Assembly: GCA_934155265.1 (NCBI GenBank)
Contig: CAKPGU010000003.1
Location: 85,903 to 149,902, forward strand
Length of the DNA: 64,000 bases
Direction of reading: 5' to 3'
Origin: an uncultured Clostridia bacterium
GTDB lineage: Bacteria; Bacillota; Clostridia; TANB77; CAG-508
The number at the start of each line of letters is the position of its first letter. Positions within the stretch are counted from its first letter, which is position 1. The notes beneath the pieces are model-generated. The model was not told the origin of the DNA and did no database searches. It saw only the letters and a list, made by a program, of their open reading frames with translations. The position numbers and the translations under genes are program-made. Positions 1-9,033 of the stretch are shown here, one piece after another.

Positions 1-23
1 GAGCATTTTAATTATGAAAAGAT

Positions 24-56
24 AAAATAGCAAGGTTTTGAAAACTTTGCTATTTT
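24..56 (+). terminator. Rho-independent terminator of an upstream gene
   Basis: A nearly perfect hairpin: left arm 24-39, right arm 41-56, whose own T-rich end supplies the U tract. It presumably ends a gene that lies left of the window and separates it from the T-box operon. Confidence 0.75.
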
Positions 57-149
57 TGTGCATGATTAAAAAATAAAAACTAGAGAATTTTTATTTAAAA
101 AGCTTGCAATTCACATAATAATATGATAATATATTGGCATAATAATAAA

Positions 150-399
150 AACGAAGAAAAAGAGGAGTACATTTATACTTATTTAGTAGAGAAAAGAAGT
201 CATAGGCTGAGAGCTTCTTAAACAAAGGTAAATGGAAGGTAGCTTTGGAGTTGATAATCTGACAATAAACTTAAGATTATCCGTATGCTGCGTTAAAGCA
301 AAATAAGATGTTATCAAAAAATAAAATAGATAATAATTAAGGTGGTACCGTGAGATATAAGCTCGCCCTTATGCAATAAGCATATAGGCGAGTTTTTTT
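150..399 (+). promoter_or_regulatory. T-box riboswitch leader (probably tRNA-Val) with terminator/antiterminator
   Basis: The T-box core AAGGTGGTACCGTG sits at 339-352, followed by a terminator stem (about 362-374 pairing with 382-394, CTCGCC/GGCGAG at its base) and a T run at 394-400. Upstream are a stem I with the AGAGA/GGCTG hairpin (about 187-218) and a stem that pairs CATTTAT with GTAAATG. After that stem comes GGAAGGTAGC: GTA at 239-241 would be a valine specifier, GGT at 238-240 a glycine one. The T-box UGGN base is U, which pairs with discriminator A73, as in tRNA-Val; tRNA-Gly has U73. With valS downstream, valine is favoured. Uncharged tRNA would stabilise the antiterminator and allow transcription of the mutarotase-like gene and valS. 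Confidence 0.9.
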
Positions 400-420
400 G
401 TACAGAAAGGAGACAATTTC

Positions 421-1239
421 ATGTTAAAAATCAAAACAAAAAAGCAAGGAGCAGAATTAACAAGTATACAGTATAATGGAAAAGAAATATTATTTGATGG
501 AAAAACATTTTGGAATCGTCAGTCACCAATATTATTTCCAATAGTAGGTCAAATAAAAGACTCAAAAACAGAAATTGAAGGCATGATGTATGAAATGTCA
601 CAACATGGATTTGCAAGAGACATGGAATTTGACAGAATTACAGAAGAACATTATGTATTAACATATAATGAAGAAACACTAAAAAAGTATCCATATAAGT
701 TCGAATTACATGTAACATATCAAACAATGGAAGACACTCTACAAGTAGAATATAAAGTAAAAAATATAGACAATAAGAAGATTTATTTTGGGCTAGGAGG
801 ACATCCAGCATTTAGATGTGATTATACAACAGGACAATATGAAATAGTATTTGAAGAAAAAGAAGATAAAATAGAATTCTTAAAACTAAAAAATGGATTA
901 GTAGATACACAAAAAGAAAAAAATATTTTAGAAAATAACAAAATACATTTAACAGAGAACATATTTGATAATGATGCAATAATAATGAAAAATATAAAAT
1001 CAAATAAAGTTATTTTACAAAATATAAAAACAAAACAAAAAATATTAGAATTTGATTTTACAGATTTTCCATATTTGGCGCTGTGGTCAAAAAAAGGAGC
1101 ACCATTCGTCTGTATAGAACCATGGCAAAATACAGCAGATAAAATTGATAGTAATCAAGTTTTTAAAGATAAAGAAAATATAAATCAATTAGAACCAAAT
1201 GAAATATTTTCTTGTAAGTATAATATAAAATTTTTTTAA
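421..1239 (+). CDS. Aldose 1-epimerase family protein (LacX/galactose mutarotase-like)
   Basis: A 272-residue protein of the aldose 1-epimerase superfamily, most like the LacX-type branch, which interconverts alpha and beta anomers of hexoses in the cytosol. Visible family motifs are QHGFARD (about 61-67, His62), LGGHPAF (about 125-131, His128) and CIEPWQNTAD near the C terminus with the expected acidic residue. Length fits the LacX-type group, which is shorter than GalM. The ATG follows AAAGGAGA at a good distance. It is the first gene behind the T-box and only 15 bases before valS, so it should be induced by valine-tRNA starvation, which is odd for a sugar enzyme. The actual substrate cannot be read from sequence. 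Confidence 0.85.
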   Translation: MLKIKTKKQGAELTSIQYNGKEILFDGKTFWNRQSPILFPIVGQIKDSKTEIEGMMYEMSQHGFARDMEFDRITEEHYVLTYNEETLKKYPYKFELHVTYQTMEDTLQVEYKVKNIDNKKIYFGLGGHPAFRCDYTTGQYEIVFEEKEDKIEFLKLKNGLVDTQKEKNILENNKIHLTENIFDNDAIIMKNIKSNKVILQNIKTKQKILEFDFTDFPYLALWSKKGAPFVCIEPWQNTADKIDSNQVFKDKENINQLEPNEIFSCKYNIKFF

Positions 1240-1254
1240 GAAAGGAAATAAAAT

Positions 1255-3924
1255 ATGAGTGAAAGAAAATTAAATGACAAATATAATCCAAAAGAATTTG
1301 AAGAAAAATTATATAATGAATGGGAACAAAAAGGTTATTTCAAGCCATCAATGGATAAAACAAAAGAAAGTTATTGCATAGTAATGCCACCACCAAATGT
1401 AACTGGAAAATTACACATGGGGCATGCATTAGATGGAACATTGCAAGATGTATTAATAAGATATAAAAGAATGTGTGGATATAACACATTATGGATTCCT
1501 GGAACAGATCATGCAGCAATAGCAACAGAAGTAAAAGTTGTAGAAAAAATGAAAAAAGAAGAAGGCTTAACAAAAGCTGATACAACAAGAGAACAATTTT
1601 TAGAAAGAGCATGGGCATGGACAAAAGAATATGGTGGAACAATACAAAAACAACAGCGTAGACTTGGATGTTCATGTGATTGGGACAGAACAAGATTTAC
1701 TATGGATGAAGGTTTATCAGAAGCAGTTTTAGAACAATTTGTTAATTTATATAACAAAGGTTTAATATATAAAGGAACAAGAATGATAAACTGGTGTCCA
1801 TCATGCCATACATCAATATCAGATGCAGAAGTAGAATTTGAAGAAGAAGCATCACATTTATGGCATATTAGATATCAAATAAAAGGAACTGACAAATATG
1901 TAATAGTTGCAACAACAAGACCTGAAACAATGCTTGGAGATACAGCAGTAGCAGTACATCCAGATGATGAAAGATACAAAGGCATTGTAGGTAAAACTTG
2001 TATTCTTCCAATAATGAATAAAGAAATTCCAATAATTGCAGATGACTTTGTAGAAAAAGATTTTGGAACAGGATGTGTAAAAATTACACCGGCACATGAT
2101 ATGAATGATTATCAAGCAGGATTAAGAAATAACTTAGAAATTGTAGAAGTATTTGATGATAGCTCAATAATGGGAGATTTAGTGCCAGAATATAAAGGAT
2201 TAACAACATTAGAGGCACGTAAATTAATAGTTGAAAAGTTAGAAGAAATAGGAGCACTTGTAAAAACAGAAGATTATACTCATAATGTGGGAAAATGTTA
2301 TAGATGTCACAATACAATAGAACCAAGAATATCTGAGCAGTGGTTTGTAAAAATGAAAGAATTAGCTGAACCTGCAATTAAAGCTGTAAAAGATGATAGT
2401 ATTAAATTTATTCCAAAAAGATATGAAAAAACATATTTTAACTGGATGGAAAATATTCAGGACTGGTGCATATCACGTCAATTATGGTGGGGGCATAGAA
2501 TTCCAGCATATTACTGTGATGAATGTGGGCATATAAATGTAAGCAAAACTGCACCGGAAAAATGTGAAAAATGTGGCTCAACAAAATTACATCAAGATGA
2601 AGACTCATTAGATACATGGTTTAGTTCAGCATTATGGCCATTTTCAACATTAGGCTGGCCTCATAACACAGAAGATTTAAAAATGTTTTATCCAACAAAT
2701 GTATTAGTAACAGGATATGATATAATATTTTTCTGGGTAGCAAGAATGATTTTCTCAGGCTTAGAATTAATGAATGAAAAACCATTTAGTGATATTTTAA
2801 TACATGGAATAGTAAGAGACAGCCAAGGAAGAAAAATGTCAAAATCATTAGGAAATGGAATTGATCCATTAGATATAGTTGATAAATATAGTACAGATGC
2901 GCTAAGATTTTCATTATTATATGGAACTTCTGCAGGAAATGACATAAAATATATGCCTGAAAAACTTGACCAAGCATCAAATTTTGCTAATAAATTATGG
3001 AATGCTGCCAGATTTGTAACAAATTCGTTAGTAGATGATGAAGAAATTATTAAATTTGGAAAAAGCATTAAAGACGAAAATGGATTATATAAATCAGAAT
3101 GCTTAAAAATAGAAGATAGATGGATATTAAATAAATTAGATAATTTAATAAAAACAGTAACTCAAAATATAGAAGATTATGATTTAGGAATAGCAATTGA
3201 AAATATTTATAATTTTATTTGGAGCGAATTTTGTGATTGGTATATAGAAATGGCAAAAACAAGACTATATAGCGAAAATAAACAGGGAAAAATACAAGTA
3301 TGTTTTGTGTTAAACTATGTTCTTGGAGATAGTTTAAAGTTATTACATCCGTTTATGCCATTTATTACATCAGAAATTTATTCAAAACTTGTAAATTATG
3401 ATGATAAAGATTTAATGGTATCAAATTGGCCAAAAACTAAAAAAAGAGTAGAATATGATACTAATAAAGACTTTATTGAAAATTTAAAAAATGTTGTTAT
3501 ACAAATTAGAAATGTTAGAGCAAATATGAATGTACATCCAAGTAAAAAATCAAAATTGATTTTTGTTACAAATGAATATAAAGAAGATCTTGAACAATCT
3601 AAAGCATTTATTGAAAAATTAGGATTTGCAAATGAAATTACAATTCAAAACAATAAAGATAATATATCTCAAAATGCTATTTCAATTATTTCAAATGGAA
3701 TGGAAGTTTATATTCCTTTTGAAGAATTAGTTGATGTAGAAGAAGAAAAAAAACGTCTTGAAGATGAAAAGAAGAAGGTTTTAGCAGAAATTGAAAGAGC
3801 AAGTAAGATGTTGGCCAATCCTGGATTTGTTAATAAAGCTCCGGAAGCAAAAATTAATGAGGAAAAAGCTAAACTTGCGAAATATCAAGATATGTTAAAA
3901 AGCATTGAAGAAAGATTAAAATAA
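1255..3924 (+). CDS. valS: Valyl-tRNA synthetase
   Basis: An 889-residue class I aminoacyl-tRNA synthetase that charges tRNA-Val. It carries the HIGH-type motif as HMGH (residues 54-57), the editing (CP1) domain with the valyl-type TTRPETMLGD and DYxAGLR-like stretches, zinc-knuckle CxxC pairs, the KMSKS motif (about 526-530), and a C-terminal lysine- and glutamate-rich coiled-coil arm (last about 65 residues, typical of ValRS). Length is normal for bacterial ValRS. The ATG is preceded by AAGAAAGGAA. It is the second gene of the T-box operon and is followed at once by a rho-independent terminator, so the unit is just mutarotase-valS. Confidence 0.98.
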   Translation: MSERKLNDKYNPKEFEEKLYNEWEQKGYFKPSMDKTKESYCIVMPPPNVTGKLHMGHALDGTLQDVLIRYKRMCGYNTLWIPGTDHAAIATEVKVVEKMKKEEGLTKADTTREQFLERAWAWTKEYGGTIQKQQRRLGCSCDWDRTRFTMDEGLSEAVLEQFVNLYNKGLIYKGTRMINWCPSCHTSISDAEVEFEEEASHLWHIRYQIKGTDKYVIVATTRPETMLGDTAVAVHPDDERYKGIVGKTCILPIMNKEIPIIADDFVEKDFGTGCVKITPAHDMNDYQAGLRNNLEIVEVFDDSSIMGDLVPEYKGLTTLEARKLIVEKLEEIGALVKTEDYTHNVGKCYRCHNTIEPRISEQWFVKMKELAEPAIKAVKDDSIKFIPKRYEKTYFNWMENIQDWCISRQLWWGHRIPAYYCDECGHINVSKTAPEKCEKCGSTKLHQDEDSLDTWFSSALWPFSTLGWPHNTEDLKMFYPTNVLVTGYDIIFFWVARMIFSGLELMNEKPFSDILIHGIVRDSQGRKMSKSLGNGIDPLDIVDKYSTDALRFSLLYGTSAGNDIKYMPEKLDQASNFANKLWNAARFVTNSLVDDEEIIKFGKSIKDENGLYKSECLKIEDRWILNKLDNLIKTVTQNIEDYDLGIAIENIYNFIWSEFCDWYIEMAKTRLYSENKQGKIQVCFVLNYVLGDSLKLLHPFMPFITSEIYSKLVNYDDKDLMVSNWPKTKKRVEYDTNKDFIENLKNVVIQIRNVRANMNVHPSKKSKLIFVTNEYKEDLEQSKAFIEKLGFANEITIQNNKDNISQNAISIISNGMEVYIPFEELVDVEEEKKRLEDEKKKVLAEIERASKMLANPGFVNKAPEAKINEEKAKLAKYQDMLKSIEERLK

Positions 3925-3933
3925 AAAGATGTA

Positions 3934-3962
3934 AAAGGAGGAAGTTTAAACCTCCTTTATTT
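3934..3962 (+). terminator. Rho-independent terminator after valS
   Basis: AAAGGAGG (3934-3941) pairs with CCTCCTTT (3951-3958) around a 9-base loop and is followed by ATTTTAT. It closes the T-box operon and isolates it from the lipid/phosphonate cluster. Confidence 0.8.
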
Positions 3963-4028
3963 TATAATCATTATATGTTAAAATAATATTATAATAGAAA
4001 ATCTTAAAATGAAAGTGAAATAGTAAAA

Positions 4029-4613
4029 ATGAAAAAAGATATTATATATAGAGCATTAAGACCAATATTTACATGTATTTTTAAATTGTATTATAATCCA
4101 ACAATTATAAACAAAGAATACATACCCAATGAAGGAAGTGCAGTGATAGCAGGAAATCATAAACATGCACTAGATCCAATATTAGTTGATGTATGTACAA
4201 AAAGAACTATACATACATTAGCGAAAAAAGATTTACATGATGGTAAATTTGGTTGGCTTTTTCGTGCAGTTGGTACAATACCTGTAGATTTAAAAGCAAA
4301 ACATAATAAGCAGGCTCTTGCTACTGCTATAGATTATTTAAACAAAGGAACATTAATAAATGTTTCACCAGAAGCGAAGAGAAATTATACAAAAGAAATA
4401 TTACTACCATTTAAAGTAGGGGCAGTTGTTATGGCACAAAGAACTAACAGTAATATTATTCCATATTCAATTACTGGAGATTATAAATTCAGAAGTAAAA
4501 ATTTAAAAATAACATTTGGGAAACCTCTGGATGTATCAGATTTTACGGTAGATGAAGCAAATAAGCTATTATACAATAGAGTAAAAAAATTATTAACAGA
4601 TGCCCAAAGATAG
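4029..4613 (+). CDS. 1-acyl-sn-glycerol-3-phosphate acyltransferase-like protein (PlsC family)
   Basis: A 194-residue membrane-associated acyltransferase of the PlsC/AGPAT family, expected to move an acyl chain onto a lysophospholipid. The catalytic H-x4-D motif is present as NHKHALD (His44, Asp49), with VGTIPVDLKAKHN at the block II position. The block III EGxR motif is altered to PEAKR (about 113-117), so acceptor binding may differ from the classic enzyme. The ATG at 4029 has only a weak ribosome site. It is the first gene of an overlapping cluster; the ligase that follows begins within about 10 bases. Together with the CDP-alcohol phosphatidyltransferase downstream this points to lipid assembly. 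Confidence 0.85.
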   Translation: MKKDIIYRALRPIFTCIFKLYYNPTIINKEYIPNEGSAVIAGNHKHALDPILVDVCTKRTIHTLAKKDLHDGKFGWLFRAVGTIPVDLKAKHNKQALATAIDYLNKGTLINVSPEAKRNYTKEILLPFKVGAVVMAQRTNSNIIPYSITGDYKFRSKNLKITFGKPLDVSDFTVDEANKLLYNRVKKLLTDAQR

Positions 4614-4623
4614 GAAGTTATAT

Positions 4624-6339
4624 ATGAAAGAAAATAAAATAAAAACGCCATGGTACAGTTTCTATGATGGCATAAAAGAGCATTTAGAATACCCTAATAT
4701 ATCATTATATAATGCATTAGAAAAATCAGTATTAAAAAATCAAAATTATATTAGTTATAATTACTATGGAAAAAAAAGGACTTATAAAGAATTTGCACAA
4801 GAGATAGACAAATGTGCAAGAGCATTTAAAAGCTTAGGAATAAAATATAAAGATAGAGTAAGTATTTGTATGCCTAATACTCCAGAAGCAATAATTAGCT
4901 TTTATGCACTTAACAAAATAGGTGCAGTAGCTAACATGATACATCCATTATCGGCCGAAAACGAAATAAAACATTTTATAAATATTTCGAAAAGTGAGTA
5001 TATAATAGCAATAGATATATCATTTAATAAAATAAATCATATAGCAAAAGAAACACCCTTAAAAAAATGTATTGTAGTTTCAGCTAAAAATTCGATGCCA
5101 CTATATATGAAAGTAGGGTATCAATTAATCAAAAGCAGAAAAATAAAACTAGAAAAAAGTAATCTTATTTTAAAATGGAACAATTTTATTAATCTAAGCA
5201 AAAATTATAAAGGGAAAATAAGAACTAATTTTAATGGAAAAGATGTAGCAGCGATTTTATATAGTGGAGGAACAACAGGATTACCTAAAGGAATAGAATT
5301 AACAAATCTGAATTTTAATGCTTTAGCTTTACAAAGTATAGAAGCATGTCAATGTTTAGAAGAAAAGGATTTAATATTAGCGATAATGCCAATATTTCAT
5401 GGTTTTGGATTAGGAATATGCATTCACACCGCACAATACATAGGTGCAACAAGTATTTTAATTCCACAATTTAGTAGTAAAAAGTTTGATAAAATACTAA
5501 AGAAATACAAGCCTAATATACTTGCTGGGGTTCCAACATTATATGAAGCATTGCTCAAAAATAAAAAATTAGATGGATATGACTTATCATTCTTAAAATG
5601 TGTGATTTCAGGAGGAGATTCCCTTTCAATAAGTTTAAAAAAGAAAATAGATAATTTTTTGAAAGAACATGGAGCTAATATACAAATTAGAGAAGGATAT
5701 GGACTAACTGAATGTGTTACAGGAAGTTGTTTAACCCCTATTAATCATTATAAAGAAGGAAGTATAGGCATTCCATATCCAGATACATATTATAAAATAG
5801 TTAAACCAGATACAGATGAAGAATTACCTTATGGCGAAGATGGAGAAATTTTAATAAGTGGACCATCTGTAATGAAAGGATACTTAGGTGATGAAGAAGA
5901 TACTAAATTAGTATTAAGAAAACATAAAGATGGATTGCATTGGATGTATACTGGAGATATAGGATATATGGATAAAGATGGTTTTATATATTTTAAGCAA
6001 AGAATTAAAAGAATTATTATAAGTTCTGGATACTGCATATATCCACAATATATTGAAAATATTATAGATTCAAATCCTAAAGTCTTAATGTCTTGTGCAA
6101 TAGGCATAGACCATCCATATAAAATACATGTTGTAAAAGTATTTATTGTTTTAAAAAATGAATATAAACCTAGTGATAAAATATTAAAAGAGATAAAAAG
6201 ATATTGTGAAAAAAATATAGCACAATATTCATGGCCTTATGAATATGAATTCAGAACAGAATTGCCAAAAACATTGGTTGGTAAAATAGCATATACAAAA
6301 CTTGAAGAGGAGGAAAGAAATAAAAATGGAAAAAAATAA
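4624..6339 (+). CDS. Fatty acyl-AMP ligase / acyl-CoA synthetase family protein
   Basis: A 571-residue member of the ANL (AMP-binding) superfamily that activates a carboxylic acid as acyl-AMP and passes it to CoA or a carrier. Visible signatures: the P-loop YSGGTTGLPKG (about 212-222), YGLTE (about 358), YTGDIGY (about 442-448), and the C-terminal lysine region LVGKIAYT (Lys near 554). An in-frame ATG at 4600 overlaps plsC, but the ATG at 4624 has a properly spaced AGGAAG and is preferred. Between an acyltransferase and lipid headgroup genes, its likely job is activating fatty acids for the lipid made by this cluster. No acyl carrier protein is encoded here. The substrate is an inference. Confidence 0.85.
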   Translation: MKENKIKTPWYSFYDGIKEHLEYPNISLYNALEKSVLKNQNYISYNYYGKKRTYKEFAQEIDKCARAFKSLGIKYKDRVSICMPNTPEAIISFYALNKIGAVANMIHPLSAENEIKHFINISKSEYIIAIDISFNKINHIAKETPLKKCIVVSAKNSMPLYMKVGYQLIKSRKIKLEKSNLILKWNNFINLSKNYKGKIRTNFNGKDVAAILYSGGTTGLPKGIELTNLNFNALALQSIEACQCLEEKDLILAIMPIFHGFGLGICIHTAQYIGATSILIPQFSSKKFDKILKKYKPNILAGVPTLYEALLKNKKLDGYDLSFLKCVISGGDSLSISLKKKIDNFLKEHGANIQIREGYGLTECVTGSCLTPINHYKEGSIGIPYPDTYYKIVKPDTDEELPYGEDGEILISGPSVMKGYLGDEEDTKLVLRKHKDGLHWMYTGDIGYMDKDGFIYFKQRIKRIIISSGYCIYPQYIENIIDSNPKVLMSCAIGIDHPYKIHVVKVFIVLKNEYKPSDKILKEIKRYCEKNIAQYSWPYEYEFRTELPKTLVGKIAYTKLEEEERNKNGKK

Positions 6340-7705
6340 TTTAACAATTCTTCTCATACATCCAGAAATATCTAGAACAAAATATAATTTTGTTGGAGTA
6401 ATAGAAAATGAATGTTTAGAATTAGAATATATTTCTACTATATTAAAAGAAAATGGCCATAAAGTGTATTTATATGATGGACAAGTAGAACAACAAACGG
6501 TTGAAGATAAAATAAGAAAATGTAATCCCAATATTGTTTATGTCTGTGGTAGAACTAGACAAGAAAATTTTATGCTAGAATATTGTGAAACAGCTAAAAA
6601 AATCAATAAAAATACAATAACAATTATTGGAGGATTACATGCACAATTATGTTATGAAAGAATGTATAAAGCCTATATTGATTATATTTTAATAACATTT
6701 GATATTTATAAAATATTAGATATTATAGATTATAATTTTTATGATAAAAATATAAATTTAAAAGATATTGATGGGATTTGTTTTCAAGAAAACGATGTTT
6801 GGATTAAAAATAAACAGGTTGCATTTGATATAAAAAAATTACCTTTACCAGATAGATCTTATTTTTATGCACATCCTAAAAATTATAGATATTTAGAATT
6901 AGAACACTCTGCTTGGGTAAGAACAGCTTATTGTTGTCCGTATGACTGTAAGTTTTGCCATAGAAATAAAATGAATTTAGGAAAATATGTATGTAGAGAC
7001 ATACAAGATGTTGTAGAAGAAATAGAAAAAATAGAATCAGATAATATATATATTGTTGATGATGATTTTCTTCTTAACAAAAATAGACTAAATGAGTTTA
7101 TTAGATTAATAAAAGAAAAAAATATAAATAAAAAATATATTTGCTATGGAAGATCAGATTTTATAGCTGAAAATAAAGAACTAATGAAAGAATTAAAAGA
7201 AATAGGACTATATTATGTTTTAGTGGGATTAGAGGCAATAGATGATAATAAATTAAATAATTATAATAAGAAGTCTAATATATATAACAATATAAAATGT
7301 ATTGAAATATGTAATGAATTAAATATAAATATTATAGGAATGTTTATTGTGGATTTTGATTATACACCTACAGACTTTAAAAAATTGTATAAGTGGATCA
7401 AAAATCATAGTTTGAAACATATTGCTATTTCAATTTTTACACCAGAAATGAAAACAGAAAAATATGATGTATATAAAAATAATCTTATTACAACTAATCC
7501 ATCTCATTGGGACTATTTACATTTAGTCGCTAAACTAACAAAAATGAGTGTAAAAAGATATTACTTTAATTACTATATACTATTAATAAAGCTTTTTCTA
7601 AAAGCCAAAAAAGATGGGGTGTATGATTTTATCGATTATAAAGACTATATAATGTCTTTCATAAAAAATATGTTAAAATCCAAAAGGAGTAATGATGATG
7701 AATAA
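6326..7705 (+). CDS. B12-binding radical SAM protein
   Basis: A 459-residue protein with an N-terminal cobalamin-binding-type Rossmann region (ILLIHPEISR..., GGLHAQL near 100-110) followed by a radical SAM core with the cluster motif C204-x3-C208-x2-C211 (CPYDCKFC). Such enzymes use S-adenosylmethionine and often B12 for methylations or other radical chemistry at unactivated carbon. The ATG at 6326 lies 12 bases after AGAGGAGG and overlaps the ligase end by 14 bases, so the two are translationally coupled. The family cannot be resolved further. In this cluster it could modify the acyl chains, the glycerol, or the phosphonate headgroup. A quorum-type or unrelated role cannot be excluded. Confidence 0.8.
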   Translation: MEKNNLTILLIHPEISRTKYNFVGVIENECLELEYISTILKENGHKVYLYDGQVEQQTVEDKIRKCNPNIVYVCGRTRQENFMLEYCETAKKINKNTITIIGGLHAQLCYERMYKAYIDYILITFDIYKILDIIDYNFYDKNINLKDIDGICFQENDVWIKNKQVAFDIKKLPLPDRSYFYAHPKNYRYLELEHSAWVRTAYCCPYDCKFCHRNKMNLGKYVCRDIQDVVEEIEKIESDNIYIVDDDFLLNKNRLNEFIRLIKEKNINKKYICYGRSDFIAENKELMKELKEIGLYYVLVGLEAIDDNKLNNYNKKSNIYNNIKCIEICNELNINIIGMFIVDFDYTPTDFKKLYKWIKNHSLKHIAISIFTPEMKTEKYDVYKNNLITTNPSHWDYLHLVAKLTKMSVKRYYFNYYILLIKLFLKAKKDGVYDFIDYKDYIMSFIKNMLKSKRSNDDE

Positions 7706-8384
7706 AGAGGAAGAAAAAACAAATAAAGTAAAAAAGATAATACCAAGTAAACTAGAAAAAGGATTTCAACAGTTATTATATAAAACAGTAGGAAAACATA
7801 TTCCTAGAAATATGACACCCAATCAAATAACTTTGATTGGTGCAACAGGAGGATTAATTGGAATTATATGTACATTTTTATCTAAGATAAATCAATTTTT
7901 TTTGATAGGAACAATACTAGGAATTTTATGTCATTTGATTTGTGATGATTTGGATGGATATGTTGCAAGAACTAGAAATATGACATCAATAGCAGGTGGA
8001 TACCTTGATTTATTAACAGACATACTACACATAACCTATTTGATAATTGCATTGTCTTTTGCTGGATTTGTTAGTTTTAAAATTTCAATATTTTTAGTAC
8101 CGGTTTATGCATTAATAATATTTACTGCTATGAATTATATTTTATATTTAAAAGAATTTTTATTTCCAAGATTAGGACCAATAGAAACACATTTATTTTT
8201 TATTATATTATGCATTGGAAGTATGATATATGGTAATTCCACAATAATAACTATAATGGATTTCAGTTTTAAATTTGCAGACATAATATTCATAGTAGGA
8301 GGAATTCCAATGTATTATGAAATGATTAGATTACAAATTCAATTATTTAAAAGATTAAGTTTACAAGATAAAAAAGGAAATTAA
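7692..8384 (+). CDS. CDP-alcohol phosphatidyltransferase family membrane protein
   Basis: A 230-residue integral membrane enzyme with about five to six hydrophobic segments. It carries the full family signature DG-x2-AR-x8-G-x3-D-x3-D, reading DGYVAR ... GGYLDLLTD, plus the usual N-terminal NQITLIG stretch. These enzymes join a CDP-activated alcohol or diacylglycerol to an acceptor, forming the phosphodiester (or here possibly phosphonate) headgroup bond. Three consecutive in-frame ATGs (7692, 7695, 7698) follow AAAGGAG; 7698 is best spaced. It overlaps the radical SAM gene by 14 bases. With PEP mutase and a nucleotidyltransferase downstream, the natural guess is transfer of CMP-linked phosphonate to diacylglycerol. 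Confidence 0.9.
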   Translation: MMMNKEEEKTNKVKKIIPSKLEKGFQQLLYKTVGKHIPRNMTPNQITLIGATGGLIGIICTFLSKINQFFLIGTILGILCHLICDDLDGYVARTRNMTSIAGGYLDLLTDILHITYLIIALSFAGFVSFKISIFLVPVYALIIFTAMNYILYLKEFLFPRLGPIETHLFFIILCIGSMIYGNSTIITIMDFSFKFADIIFIVGGIPMYYEMIRLQIQLFKRLSLQDKKGN

Positions 8385-8385
8385 G

Positions 8386-9033
8386 ATGATGGAAAATAAT
8401 GAATACATATATATTGTTTTGATAAAAGCATTAACAGGATTAGGAAAATTGAGTAGAAAAATAAGCAAATATGAATATACACATATAGCTATTTCTCTTG
8501 ATGAGAATTTAAACGATTTTATAACTTTTTCAAGAAAAAATCATTATTCTCCATTTGATGCAGGTTTTATGCATGAAAAGAGAGAACACTATGCTTTTGG
8601 TAAGAATGAAAAAGTGAAGATAAAAATATTTAAAGTACCTATTTTAAAAAAAGACAAAGAAAAAATTATAGATTATATAACAAAAATAGAAAATGACAAC
8701 GAATATATTTTTAATTTATTTTCAATGATTACAATGCCTATTTTTCATGGAGTGAAAATATATAAAGCTCTTAACTGTATGTCTTTTGTGAGCAAAGTAA
8801 TAGAATTAAGTGATAGTGTAAAAATTAAAAAAGAGTATTATAAATATAGTATTAAAGAAGTAGATAAATTATTAGAAAATTATTTAATGAAAGAAGAATA
8901 TTTGTATAAAGAAAAAGAAGATAACAAATATATGAGTAAAAATGGAGTGATATTTAATTTAAAAATGTTTTTTAAATTAAATGGACAATTGATATATAGG
9001 ATTTTATTTAAAAGGAAGGATAGTTATGAATAA
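8386..9033 (+). CDS. Permuted papain-fold (NlpC/P60-LRAT-like) protein, function unknown
   Basis: A 215-residue protein that I place tentatively in the circularly permuted papain-like superfamily. A histidine lies in an N-terminal strand motif (YTHIAIS, His33), and a cysteine follows about 100 residues later at the start of a helix (LNCMSFV, Cys131). That order is typical of YiiX, LRAT and related permuted NlpC/P60 proteins. Eukaryotic LRAT/HRASLS members act as phospholipid acyltransferases or A-type phospholipases, which would suit this lipid cluster. No signal peptide is visible, so it is likely cytosolic. It starts 1 base after the CDP-alcohol transferase and overlaps PEP mutase. Function is inference. 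Confidence 0.6.
   Translation: MMENNEYIYIVLIKALTGLGKLSRKISKYEYTHIAISLDENLNDFITFSRKNHYSPFDAGFMHEKREHYAFGKNEKVKIKIFKVPILKKDKEKIIDYITKIENDNEYIFNLFSMITMPIFHGVKIYKALNCMSFVSKVIELSDSVKIKKEYYKYSIKEVDKLLENYLMKEEYLYKEKEDNKYMSKNGVIFNLKMFFKLNGQLIYRILFKRKDSYE

Noticed and set aside
150..399. Glycine T-box reading (specifier GGT)
   Set aside because: The UGGU acceptor-pairing sequence demands discriminator A73, as in tRNA-Val, while tRNA-Gly has U73, and valS lies downstream. Not fully excluded.
2688..3068. 126-codon frame on the - strand inside valS
   Set aside because: Shadow frame opposite a confirmed gene, no ribosome site, composition typical of antisense of AT-rich coding.
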